In this document: in pieces, positions 1-5,666 of the stretch | Position numbering within the stretch: the first letter of the stretch is position 1 | Layout of the letters: each line of letters opens with the position of its first letter | Assembly: GCA_934202095.1 (NCBI GenBank) | Contig: CAKPXN010000046.1 | Location: 1-5,671, forward strand | Direction: 5' to 3' | DNA from: an uncultured Veillonella sp. | Lineage (GTDB): Bacteria > Bacillota > Negativicutes > Veillonellales > Veillonellaceae | DNA: 5,671 bases | Made by a program: the position numbers and the translations under genes | Notes under the pieces: generated by a model | What the model saw: only the letters and a program-made list of their open reading frames with translations | Told to the model about the DNA's origin: nothing | Databases searched by the model: none

Positions 1-894
1 AAAAATGGTGATGAAATTAAAGCAGTTATCATGAACCACATCAAAGAAGATAATCCTATTTATCTTTCCATGACTCGTTTGGCTAAAGATGAAGATTGGC
101 AATATGTTATCGAAGCTCAAGAAAAAGACGAACCTATCGTATGTAAAGGTATCGATGCTATCCCAGCTGGCTTGGTGGTAACAGTAAAATCCCTTCGTGG
201 TTTCATTCCATTGTCCCAAGGTGATGTGCATTTCGTAAAATCTTTGGAAAACTTGGTTGGTACTGAATTCGAAGCAAAAGTTCTTGAAATCGACGAAAAG
301 AAAAACCGTTTGGTTCTTTCTCGCCGTGCAGTACTTGAAGTGGAACGTCAAGCAAAATTAGCTGAAGCATTGAAAAATATCAACGTTGGTGAAAACTATA
401 AAGGTATCGTTCGTAAAATCATGCCTTATGGTGCATTCGTAGATATCGGTGGTATCGAAGGTTTACTTCATATTTCTGATATTTCTTGGCAAAAAATTAA
501 AAAAGTGGAAGATGTTCTTTCCGTTGGCCAAGAAATCGAAGTTAAATTACAATCCTTCGACCCTGAAAGCAACAAATTATCCTTGTCCTTGAAAGCTTTA
601 ACTAAGAGCCCATGGGATGTTGCTGAAGAAACTTTACATGTTGGTGATGTAATCACTGGTAAAGTTGTTCGTTTGGTTGCTTACGGTGCATTTGTAGCTG
701 TTAACGATGATATTCAAGGTTTACTTCACATTTCTCAAATTACAAAACAACGTAATGCAAAAGTTGAAGATTATTTAAACCGCGGTCAAGAAGTTGAAGT
801 TAAAATCATTTCTCTTAACAAAGATGAAAAGAAATTGGGCTTGGCTTTGACTGAGTTGATGGAACCAAAAGAAACAGAAGAAGACGCTGAATAA
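1..894 (+). CDS. rpsA: Ribosomal protein S1 (RNA-binding S1-repeat protein), 5' truncated by the window edge
   Basis: This is the C-terminal 297 codons of a protein built of S1 (OB-fold) RNA-binding repeats. S1 helps the 30S subunit bind mRNA. The frame is open to base 1, so the ATG at 31 is internal and not the start. Fragment residues 1-29 are the end of one S1 repeat. A second repeat lies at about 36-112 (RGFIPLSQ, then a conserved LVLSRR end). A third is at about 129-200, with YGAFVDIGG and GLLHISDISW. A fourth is at about 214-285, with YGAFVAVND and GLLHISQIT. A short acidic tail ends the protein. Repeats three and four have the G-x-F-V...G-L-x-H-x-S signature of RNA-binding S1 domains. 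Arginine codons are all CGT or CGC, as expected for a highly expressed gene. In many Clostridia and Negativicutes this protein is fused behind IspH, which cannot be judged here because the N-terminus is outside the window. A terminator follows 18 nt after the stop. Confidence 0.93.
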   Translation, partial: KNGDEIKAVIMNHIKEDNPIYLSMTRLAKDEDWQYVIEAQEKDEPIVCKGIDAIPAGLVVTVKSLRGFIPLSQGDVHFVKSLENLVGTEFEAKVLEIDEKKNRLVLSRRAVLEVERQAKLAEALKNINVGENYKGIVRKIMPYGAFVDIGGIEGLLHISDISWQKIKKVEDVLSVGQEIEVKLQSFDPESNKLSLSLKALTKSPWDVAEETLHVGDVITGKVVRLVAYGAFVAVNDDIQGLLHISQITKQRNAKVEDYLNRGQEVEVKIISLNKDEKKLGLALTELMEPKETEEDAE

Positions 895-912
895 TTCAGA
901 AGTTTTTAACGA

Positions 913-945
913 GGCTAATCAAGGTTTTCCTTGATTAGCCTTTTT
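913..945 (+). terminator. Rho-independent terminator of the S1 gene
   Basis: A perfect 12-bp inverted repeat, GGCTAATCAAGG (913-924) and CCTTGATTAGCC (929-940), encloses a TTTT loop and is followed at once by TTTTT (941-945). The stem can extend outward by A912-T941 and a G-U pair. It begins 18 nt after the S1 stop codon. It should separate S1 transcription from der, although some read-through cannot be excluded. Confidence 0.95.
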
Positions 946-973
946 GCGTACATTCTCTTTAATATGATAAAAT
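944..973 (+). promoter_or_regulatory. Probable sigma-A-type promoter for der-plsY-gpsA
   Basis: The best candidate is an extended -10, TGA followed by TAAAAT (968-973), with the TG at 965-966. A weak -35-like TTGCGT lies at 944-949, 18 nt upstream. Predicted transcription start is near 980, leaving a leader of about 29 nt that contains the ribosome binding site GAGGTG (998-1003), 5 nt before the der ATG. The -35 overlaps the terminator's T run. A perfect TATAAT at 985-990 is an alternative, but its start point (about 997) would leave almost nothing ahead of the Shine-Dalgarno. A promoter is expected because of the preceding terminator. Its exact position is inferred. Confidence 0.5.
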
Positions 974-1008
974 GAAGTGATGTATATAATTATAAATGAG
1001 GTGAAAGT

Positions 1009-2343
1009 ATGGCAAAACCATTAGTGGCCGTAGTAGGTCGTCCAAATGTAGGGAAATCTACATTATTTAATGCCATTGTTAATAAACGTATTTCTATTGT
1101 AGAGGATATTCCTGGTGTAACACGGGATAGAATCTATTTTGATGCAGAATGGCTAAATCGTGAGTTCACAATGATAGATACAGGTGGTATTGAGTTTGTC
1201 ACCGAAAATAGTCATGTTATTCCCAAAATGATGCGTTTACAAGCGGAGCTCGCAATTGAAGAGGCAGATGTAATTCTCTTTGTTGTTGATGGTAAGCAAG
1301 GTATTGTTCCTGCTGATGAAGAAGTAGCTAATATTTTACGTACTAGTGGAAAACCTGTAGTTTTAGTTGTTAATAAAATTGATAGTGTCAATCAAGAACC
1401 AAATATATATGAATTTTATAATCTAGGACTTGGCGACCCAATTGGTATTTCTGCTAAGAATTTAATGAACTTAGGTGATTTACTAGATGATACAGTTAAG
1501 CATTTTCCGCCTGTAGGTACGAACGTAGATGAGGAAGATACGATTCATGTAGCTATTATAGGTCGTCCTAATGTAGGTAAATCATCCTTAACAAATGCTC
1601 TATTAGGTCAAGATCGCGTTATCGTTTCTGATGTAGCCGGTACTACGCGGGATTCTATCGATACGCACTGGACACATGGGAATCAAAAATTTGTACTCAT
1701 CGATACGGCGGGAATGCGACGTAAGTCTAAGATTGATGAAGCTGTTGAACGTTATAGTATCGTTCGTTCTCTTCGTTCCGTTGATCGTTCTGATATCGTT
1801 GTCCTTGTATTAGATGGCGTTGATGGCGTTACCGAACAAGATAAAAAAATTGCTGGTTATGCATACGAAGCAGGTAAAGGCGTTATCATTGTAGTAAATA
1901 AATGGGATCTTGTAGAAAAAGATGATAAAACCACGTTGAGATATACTGAGGACATTTATGATGAGTTAGGATTTTTGCAATTTGCACCTATCTTATTTGC
2001 TTCCGCATTGACAAAACAACGTATTCATCGCTTGGCCGATATGCTCAAGTTTGTATCTGAACAACAATATCGTCGCGTTTCTACGGGCACTTTAAATCAG
2101 CTTTTACAAGATGCACAAACTGTAAATCCTGTGCCATCTCGCAATGGTAGAATCCCGAAAATTTACTATATGACACAAGCTAGTGTTAAACCGCCTACCT
2201 TTATTCTTTTTGTAAATGAACCTGAATTAATCCATTTCTCGTATATGCGTTTCTTAGAAAATCGTTTACGTGAAAGTTTTGGTTTCGAAGGTACTCCAAT
2301 TCGACTTATTCTTCGTGGTAAAAAACGCGAAGACGAAGAATAA
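1009..2343 (+). CDS. der: Ribosome biogenesis GTPase Der (EngA), tandem G domains
   Basis: Der is an essential bacterial GTPase with two consecutive G domains and a C-terminal KH-like domain, acting in 50S subunit assembly in the cytoplasm. Domain 1 shows P-loop GRPNVGKS (residues 10-17), switch threonine in PGVTRD (35-40), DTGG (57-60), NKID (122-125) and SAK (148-150). An acidic linker (about 172-178) leads to domain 2, with GRPNVGKS (185-192), AGTTRD (210-215), DTAG (232-235), NKWD (297-300) and SAL (332-334). The KH-like region occupies roughly 350-440 and the protein ends in a charged KKREDEE tail. At 444 residues it has the usual family length and all nucleotide-binding motifs are intact. 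The ATG start is supported by GAGGTG (998-1003) 5 nt upstream and by the P-loop falling at the normal distance from the N-terminus. It is the first gene of a likely operon with plsY, which starts 18 nt after its stop. Confidence 0.97.
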   Translation: MAKPLVAVVGRPNVGKSTLFNAIVNKRISIVEDIPGVTRDRIYFDAEWLNREFTMIDTGGIEFVTENSHVIPKMMRLQAELAIEEADVILFVVDGKQGIVPADEEVANILRTSGKPVVLVVNKIDSVNQEPNIYEFYNLGLGDPIGISAKNLMNLGDLLDDTVKHFPPVGTNVDEEDTIHVAIIGRPNVGKSSLTNALLGQDRVIVSDVAGTTRDSIDTHWTHGNQKFVLIDTAGMRRKSKIDEAVERYSIVRSLRSVDRSDIVVLVLDGVDGVTEQDKKIAGYAYEAGKGVIIVVNKWDLVEKDDKTTLRYTEDIYDELGFLQFAPILFASALTKQRIHRLADMLKFVSEQQYRRVSTGTLNQLLQDAQTVNPVPSRNGRIPKIYYMTQASVKPPTFILFVNEPELIHFSYMRFLENRLRESFGFEGTPIRLILRGKKREDEE

Positions 2344-2351
2344 TGGTTATA

Positions 2352-2365
2352 AAGGGTAAGGGTGA
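2352..2365 (+). promoter_or_regulatory. Two possible Shine-Dalgarno sites at the plsY start
   Basis: Two purine-rich elements sit side by side. AAGGG (2352-2356) is 5 nt before the GTG at 2362. AAGGGTGA (2358-2365) is 5 nt before a second in-frame GTG at 2371 and resembles the der site in both sequence and spacing. The second therefore favours a start 3 codons downstream of the longest frame. Both could load ribosomes. Confidence 0.4.
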
Positions 2366-2976
2366 AAATTGTGGTTGATGTAATGCCTATCATAGGATAT
2401 GCCGTATTAGCCTATGTTATTGGATCTATTCCTAGTGGGTTGATTATTGGCAAGTTGTTTTTTAATACAGATGTCCGCTTATATGGCTCTAAAAATATAG
2501 GAGCTACTAATACGTATCGTGTCATTGGTTTAAAGGCAGCGCTTCCTGTATTTTTCTGTGATGCCTTAAAGGGGGCTATCGGTGTGTTCCTATTCTCCTC
2601 CTTGAATCCGATGTATATGATTTTAGGCGGTATTTTGGCTATGGTTGGACATAATTGGTCCTTATTTCTTGGTTTTAAGGGTGGCCGTGGTGTTGCAACT
2701 GGCTTAGGTGTTCTTATTGCACTATCTCCAATGGTTGCTGCTATTTGTTTTGCCGTTTGGGGTGTCATTGTATATTTTACAAAATTAGTCTCTTTAGGAT
2801 CTATTGTAGCTGCTGCCTTGGTTCCTATATTGATGTTTGTGACAGGAGAATCTTGGTGGTTTGTTGGATTTGGTGCATTAGCTGCATTATTTGTTATTGT
2901 ACGCCATCGAGAAAATATCTCTCGCCTATTAGCAGGTAAAGAATTAAAGGTAGAACGCGTCAAAAAAGGAGAGTAA
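2362..2976 (+). CDS. plsY: Acyl-phosphate:glycerol-3-phosphate acyltransferase PlsY
   Basis: PlsY is an integral membrane enzyme that moves an acyl group from acyl-phosphate (made by PlsX) to position 1 of sn-glycerol-3-phosphate, giving lysophosphatidic acid. The sequence shows a first membrane segment ending in GSIPSG (21-26), motif 1 GSKNIGATN (42-50), DALKG (67-71), GHNW (96-99), FKGGRGVATG (105-114) and a C-terminal RHRENISRLLAGKE (181-194). Several hydrophobic segments lie between, as in the five-helix family fold. Motif 1 has Lys44 where many homologues have Gly (GSGN). Length is 204 aa from the GTG at 2362. In-frame alternatives are GTG 2371 (201 aa, better Shine-Dalgarno) and ATG 2383 (197 aa, which puts GSIP at residue 14 as in many homologues), so the start is uncertain. 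The next gene, gpsA, makes its glycerol-3-phosphate substrate and starts 1 nt after this stop, which suggests translational coupling. Confidence 0.95.
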   Translation: MKIVVDVMPIIGYAVLAYVIGSIPSGLIIGKLFFNTDVRLYGSKNIGATNTYRVIGLKAALPVFFCDALKGAIGVFLFSSLNPMYMILGGILAMVGHNWSLFLGFKGGRGVATGLGVLIALSPMVAAICFAVWGVIVYFTKLVSLGSIVAAALVPILMFVTGESWWFVGFGALAALFVIVRHRENISRLLAGKELKVERVKKGE

Positions 2977-2977
2977 T

Positions 2978-3976
2978 ATGAAAGTTTGCATCATCGGCTC
3001 TGGTAGTTGGGGGACTGCTCTTGCTATTAAGTCCGTAGTGGCAGGAAATGACACAATCTTATATTGCCGACGTCCAGAATTTAGAGATGAACTCATTAAA
3101 TATAGAGAGAATAGGGTATATCTAGCTGGTGTTATATTACCAGATGAACTAATGATTAGCTCTGACCTAAAGATGTGTGTTGAACAAGCTGATATTGTAC
3201 TGATTGTTACTCCTTCTATACACGTCCGCACTGCGTTACAGAATTTAAAGGGCTATGCTCATAAAAATCAAATCTATGTGCTATGTTCTAAAGGGGTAGA
3301 GCGCGAGAGTGGCAAATTATTAACTACTGTTATGAAGGAAGAACTATCATCGGTAGGATGTGATCTTACAGTTTTATCCGGACCTAATCATGCAGAAGAA
3401 ATTGGTAGGAATTTACCCGCTGCAGCTGTGGTAGGTACAACATCTATGGATGTTGGAAAAAAGGTGCAACAGGCATTACACAGTAAAGAGTTTCGTATTT
3501 ATACTAGCGATGATTATATTGGTGTTGAACTCGCAGGTGCTACGAAAAATGTAATAGCTTTGGCTGCTGGTATCGTTGATGGATTGTCTCTTGGAGATAA
3601 TTGTAAGGCTTTATTATTAACTCGTGGTTTACATGAAATGACACGATTTGGTGTAGCATTAGGTGCAAGAAAAGAAACCTACGCAGGTCTTGCAGGTATG
3701 GGTGATTTAATTGCTACATGCATGAGTTCTCATAGCCGTAACCGTGCAGCGGGGCAACAATTAGCTGATGGCAAGACGATGGACTATATTATGAATCATA
3801 CTAATATGGTGGTTGAAGGTTTTTTTGCAACATCTATTATTCGGGATATGGCTATTCAACATCGTGTAGAGATGCCTATCACACAATCGCTATATGAGGT
3901 ATTATATGAAGAGAAGGCACCTCAATTAGCATTGCAAGAATTGATGGCACGAGATAGTAAAATCGAAGTATCATAA
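2978..3976 (+). CDS. gpsA: Glycerol-3-phosphate dehydrogenase [NAD(P)+] GpsA
   Basis: GpsA is a cytoplasmic enzyme that reduces dihydroxyacetone phosphate to sn-glycerol-3-phosphate with NAD(P)H, the entry step to phospholipid synthesis. An N-terminal Rossmann fold carries GSGSWGTA (residues 7-14). It is followed by IVTPS (76-80), SKGVE (104-108), SGPNHAEEI (134-142), the catalytic-lysine motif ELAGATKN (184-191, Lys190), GDNCKALLLTRG (206-217), and GLAGMGDLIATC...SRNR (237-256), which includes the substrate phosphate-binding SRN region. At 332 aa it is of usual size and nothing essential looks missing. The ATG start has AAGGAG (2966-2971) 6 nt upstream, lying inside the end of plsY, so the two genes are probably translationally coupled. 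Unlike the S1 gene it uses AGA and AGG arginine codons, consistent with moderate expression. It supplies the substrate of the preceding gene product, PlsY. Confidence 0.97.
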   Translation: MKVCIIGSGSWGTALAIKSVVAGNDTILYCRRPEFRDELIKYRENRVYLAGVILPDELMISSDLKMCVEQADIVLIVTPSIHVRTALQNLKGYAHKNQIYVLCSKGVERESGKLLTTVMKEELSSVGCDLTVLSGPNHAEEIGRNLPAAAVVGTTSMDVGKKVQQALHSKEFRIYTSDDYIGVELAGATKNVIALAAGIVDGLSLGDNCKALLLTRGLHEMTRFGVALGARKETYAGLAGMGDLIATCMSSHSRNRAAGQQLADGKTMDYIMNHTNMVVEGFFATSIIRDMAIQHRVEMPITQSLYEVLYEEKAPQLALQELMARDSKIEVS

Positions 3977-3978
3977 CT

Positions 3979-3998
3979 ATAAAAGATACTTTTATTTT
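3979..3998 (+). terminator. Weak hairpin plus T run after gpsA (possible terminator or attenuator)
   Basis: ATAAAAG (3979-3985) and CTTTTAT (3989-3995) can form a 7-bp stem with an ATA loop, followed by three further T residues. The stem has a single G-C pair and should be unstable, so at best it gives partial termination between gpsA and rsmD. It starts 2 nt after the gpsA stop. Confidence 0.25.
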
Positions 3999-4012
3999 AG
4001 GTATTTATATAC

Positions 4013-4031
4013 TATAATTAATGAGTATAAT
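4013..4031 (+). promoter_or_regulatory. Candidate -10 elements upstream of rsmD
   Basis: Two perfect TATAAT hexamers (4013-4018 and 4026-4031) lie in the 69-nt gap between gpsA and rsmD, by far the widest gap after der. Neither has a convincing -35: for the first, the best match at 15-18 nt spacing is about 3 of 6 bases. The first would start transcription near 4025, leaving room for the rsmD ribosome binding site GAGG (4037-4040). In a region this AT-rich such hexamers can arise by chance, so an internal promoter for rsmD-coaD is only a possibility. Confidence 0.35.
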
Positions 4032-4045
4032 CTAGTGAGGATTGT

Positions 4046-4597
4046 ATGCGAATTATCGGAGGCACTGCAAAGGGCCATACTATAAAAGCTCCGAAGGGGA
4101 TGGATACACGTCCCACCTTGGATCGTGTTCGTGAAAGTATCTTCAACGTGTTAGCGCATCGCGGTATATATGGTACTCATGTATTAGATTTATTTTCTGG
4201 TACCGGTGCCGTTGCCATTGAAGCACTCAGTCGTGGAGCTGAAACAGCAATTGCTGTTGATTTTCGAACTGGTAAATTAATTCGAGAGAACGCGGAACAT
4301 TGTCGTGTTGATGATCGAATTCAAATTATACCTAAGAAACTTTCACAGTTGAAACATTTTATAGGGGACCAGCAGTTCGACTATATTTTTTCTGATCCAC
4401 CATATGAAAATGGCTTTATACAGGAGACCATTGATTTTGTTGTGGCACATAATGCATTAGCTGATGATGGCGTGTTAGTGTTAGAACATCATAAAGATGA
4501 GGCTTTCACCATGCCACCAGAATGGGAATGCATAAAGAAACAAAAGTTTGGTTATACCCTCGTTTCATATTTCGTGAAACATAGTGAAAGGAGTTAG
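4046..4597 (+). CDS. rsmD: 16S rRNA (guanine(966)-N(2))-methyltransferase RsmD
   Basis: RsmD is an S-adenosylmethionine-dependent enzyme that methylates the exocyclic amine of G966 (E. coli numbering) of 16S rRNA during 30S maturation. The N-terminus has the family pattern MRIIGGTAKG, then TRPT...RVRESIFNVL (21-36). The SAM-binding loop is DLFSGTGAVAIEALSRGA (48-65), with the acidic ribose-binding position at Asp72 (AVDF). The catalytic N6/N2-methyltransferase motif is DPPY (117-120). Length, 183 aa, is normal for RsmD. The ATG is preceded by GAGG (4037-4040) at 5 nt. Its last codons contain the ribosome binding site of coaD, a gene pair found together in many Firmicutes. Assignment to RsmD rather than another DPPY methyltransferase rests on the N-terminal motif and on the coaD neighbour. 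Confidence 0.95.
   Translation: MRIIGGTAKGHTIKAPKGMDTRPTLDRVRESIFNVLAHRGIYGTHVLDLFSGTGAVAIEALSRGAETAIAVDFRTGKLIRENAEHCRVDDRIQIIPKKLSQLKHFIGDQQFDYIFSDPPYENGFIQETIDFVVAHNALADDGVLVLEHHKDEAFTMPPEWECIKKQKFGYTLVSYFVKHSERS
4588..4593 (+). promoter_or_regulatory. Shine-Dalgarno that sets the coaD start at TTG 4602
   Basis: AAGGAG lies within the last codons of rsmD, 8 nt before the in-frame TTG at 4602. The longer reading frame would begin with GTG at 4584, but that codon lies directly ahead of this site and has no purine-rich element of its own upstream. The site therefore argues for the TTG start. Confidence 0.8.
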
Positions 4598-4601
4598 ACC
4601 C

Positions 4602-5093
4602 TTGCGGATAGGAGTTTGCCCAGGAAGTTTTGACCCCGTTACAAATGGTCATGTTGACATATTTGAGCGCGGTAGTCGTCTAGTAGACAAGTTGATTATC
4701 GCTGTAAGTTCAAATCCTAATAAGAATTCGTTGTTTACGATGGAAGAACGCGTTGAGATGATTCGTAATGCCGTTAAGCACATTCCTAATGTAGAAATAG
4801 ACTGTACAGGTGGATTGCTTATCGATTATGTTAAATCTAAAAATGCAAGTATTATTATTCGTGGACTTAGAGCTCTTAGTGATTTTGAATATGAATTTCA
4901 ACGTGCATTATTTGCCAAATACTTGGATGATGATATTGAAACAGTTTTTATTATGACTAATAATAAATATTCTTTTGTGAGCTCAACAGGGATTCGTGAG
5001 TTAGCTAAATTTGGTGGTAAGTTAGATGGACTTGTTCCTGACGATGTAAAGATCAAATTAGAAAAACGTTTTAATATCGATGGTAATAAATAA
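4602..5093 (+). CDS. coaD: Pantetheine-phosphate adenylyltransferase CoaD (PPAT)
   Basis: CoaD joins 4'-phosphopantetheine and ATP to give dephospho-CoA and pyrophosphate, the penultimate step of coenzyme A synthesis. Numbering from TTG 4602 (163 aa): PGSFDPVTNGH (7-17) includes the nucleotidyltransferase T/HxGH motif (TNGH, 14-17). K41 and the FTMEER segment (45-50) follow. GGLLIDY (70-76) and RGLRALSDFEYE (87-98) form the substrate and ATP site. YSFVSSTGIRE (123-133) corresponds to the family's SSS/T-x-(V/I)-R-E region. I chose TTG because it gives the typical N-terminus MRIGVCPGSFDP, the typical length of about 160 aa, and an AAGGAG site 8 nt upstream. The frame can be extended six codons to GTG 4584, overlapping rsmD, but without a ribosome binding site. 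It follows the rsmD stop by 4 nt and is likely coupled to it. All catalytic motifs look intact. Confidence 0.96.
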   Translation: MRIGVCPGSFDPVTNGHVDIFERGSRLVDKLIIAVSSNPNKNSLFTMEERVEMIRNAVKHIPNVEIDCTGGLLIDYVKSKNASIIIRGLRALSDFEYEFQRALFAKYLDDDIETVFIMTNNKYSFVSSTGIRELAKFGGKLDGLVPDDVKIKLEKRFNIDGNK

Positions 5094-5094
5094 T

Positions 5095-5099
5095 AGGAG
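5095..5099 (+). promoter_or_regulatory. Shine-Dalgarno that sets the coiled-coil gene start at ATG 5108
   Basis: AGGAG begins 2 nt after the coaD stop and is 8 nt before ATG 5108. An in-frame GTG at 5099 overlaps this site and would leave no room for ribosome binding, so the ATG is preferred. Confidence 0.75.
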
Positions 5100-5107
5100 T
5101 GAATTGT

Positions 5108-5572
5108 ATGAAAACAGAAAAATTACTTGAAGATTTAGAGGTTCTTATTGAATCTAGCAGCCGTATTCCTATGACTACAAAACGCATGGTTGAAGAAGAT
5201 GAAATTATGCGTATTATCGATGCAATCCAAGAATCTTTACCTCTTGAGCTCGATGAATCTCGTCGTATTGTGGCTGAAAAAGATAAAGTATTGGCTGATG
5301 CTCAACGTCAAGCGGAAACATTAATCGATCAAGCTAAAGATTACATTGCTAAATTGACTGCTGAAAGCGAACTTGTTAAGCAAGCACAAGAACAAGCTAA
5401 TCAAATTATCAATGCTGCTAACCAATCCTCTGAAGAGTTGAAATCCAGTTCCATTCAATATGCTGGTGATGTATTGAAATACGTGGAAAACAATTTAGAA
5501 AAAACATTGGAAAGCCTTCGTCAAAATCGCGAAAGCTTACAACAAAGCGAACAAAAGACTGAAAACCAATAA
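5108..5572 (+). CDS. Conserved coiled-coil protein of unknown function (CoaD-linked, often labelled 'ATPase')
   Basis: The product is a 154-aa, very hydrophilic, largely helical protein without a signal peptide, membrane segment or P-loop. Residues 1-50 form a conserved head with SSRIPMTTKRMVEEDEI (16-32) and a following IIDAIQESLP (36-45). Residues of about 50-140 are a long heptad-rich helix with recurring Ala spacing (ADAQRQAETLIDQAKDYI, QAQEQANQIINAAN), much like the stalk helix of ATP synthase subunit b. The end is Gln/Glu-rich. From memory, Firmicutes carry similar proteins just after coaD, often labelled 'ATPase' because of that stalk-like likeness. Nothing here suggests nucleotide hydrolysis, and no ATP synthase genes are nearby. 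ATG 5108 is chosen on its AGGAG site. Arginine codons are all CGT or CGC, as in the S1 gene, hinting at good expression. It is probably cotranscribed with rsmD-coaD and closes the cluster before a terminator. A DivIVA-like or scaffold role is conceivable but unproven. Confidence 0.85.
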   Translation: MKTEKLLEDLEVLIESSSRIPMTTKRMVEEDEIMRIIDAIQESLPLELDESRRIVAEKDKVLADAQRQAETLIDQAKDYIAKLTAESELVKQAQEQANQIINAANQSSEELKSSSIQYAGDVLKYVENNLEKTLESLRQNRESLQQSEQKTENQ

Positions 5573-5626
5573 TTCATATATTAAAGGTATATTGAGGGTT
5601 ATAGGACAAAACGTGTTGGTTTTATA

Positions 5627-5666
5627 AGCGATAGAGTCAGTAAATTACTGGCTCTATCGCTATTTT
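5627..5666 (+). terminator. Rho-independent terminator at the end of the rsmD-coaD cluster
   Basis: A 16-bp stem pairs 5627-5642 (AGCGATAGAGTCAGTA) with 5646-5661 (TACTGGCTCTATCGCT). It has one G-U pair (5637/5651) and a 3-nt loop, and is followed by TTTT at 5663-5666. It lies 54 nt after the stop of the coiled-coil gene. The T run is short, but the stem is long and stable. The 54 nt between stop and stem hold no coding frame or RNA motif that I recognise. Confidence 0.88.

Noticed and set aside
985..990. Perfect TATAAT as the main der -10
   Set aside because: Its predicted start point (about 997) falls right at the Shine-Dalgarno, and no -35 is seen at 15-18 nt. It is kept only as an alternative to 968-973.
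1813..1830. Tandem 9-bp repeat GATGGCGTT x2 inside der
   Set aside because: It encodes DGVDGV at a place where Der proteins usually have a similar acidic Gly-rich loop. Two copies within a conserved gene are not evidence of a repeat element.
2412..2963. Long open frame on the - strand opposite plsY (183 codons)
   Set aside because: It begins with TTG, has no recognisable domain, and mirrors plsY, whose motifs are unambiguous. Its openness is a by-product of plsY codon use.
2944..3231. Open frame on the - strand across the plsY-gpsA junction
   Set aside because: It starts with GTG, has a Ser/Thr-rich low-information translation, and lies opposite the conserved GpsA N-terminus.
5099..5107. 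GTG start giving three extra residues on the coiled-coil protein
   Set aside because: The GTG overlaps the AGGAG site that serves ATG 5108, so it has no ribosome binding site of its own.
5573..5626. Possible small RNA or promoter between the coiled-coil gene and the last terminator
   Set aside because: Only a weak AAAAC/GTTTT pairing and unpaired promoter-like hexamers are present. They are too short and AT-rich to support a call.
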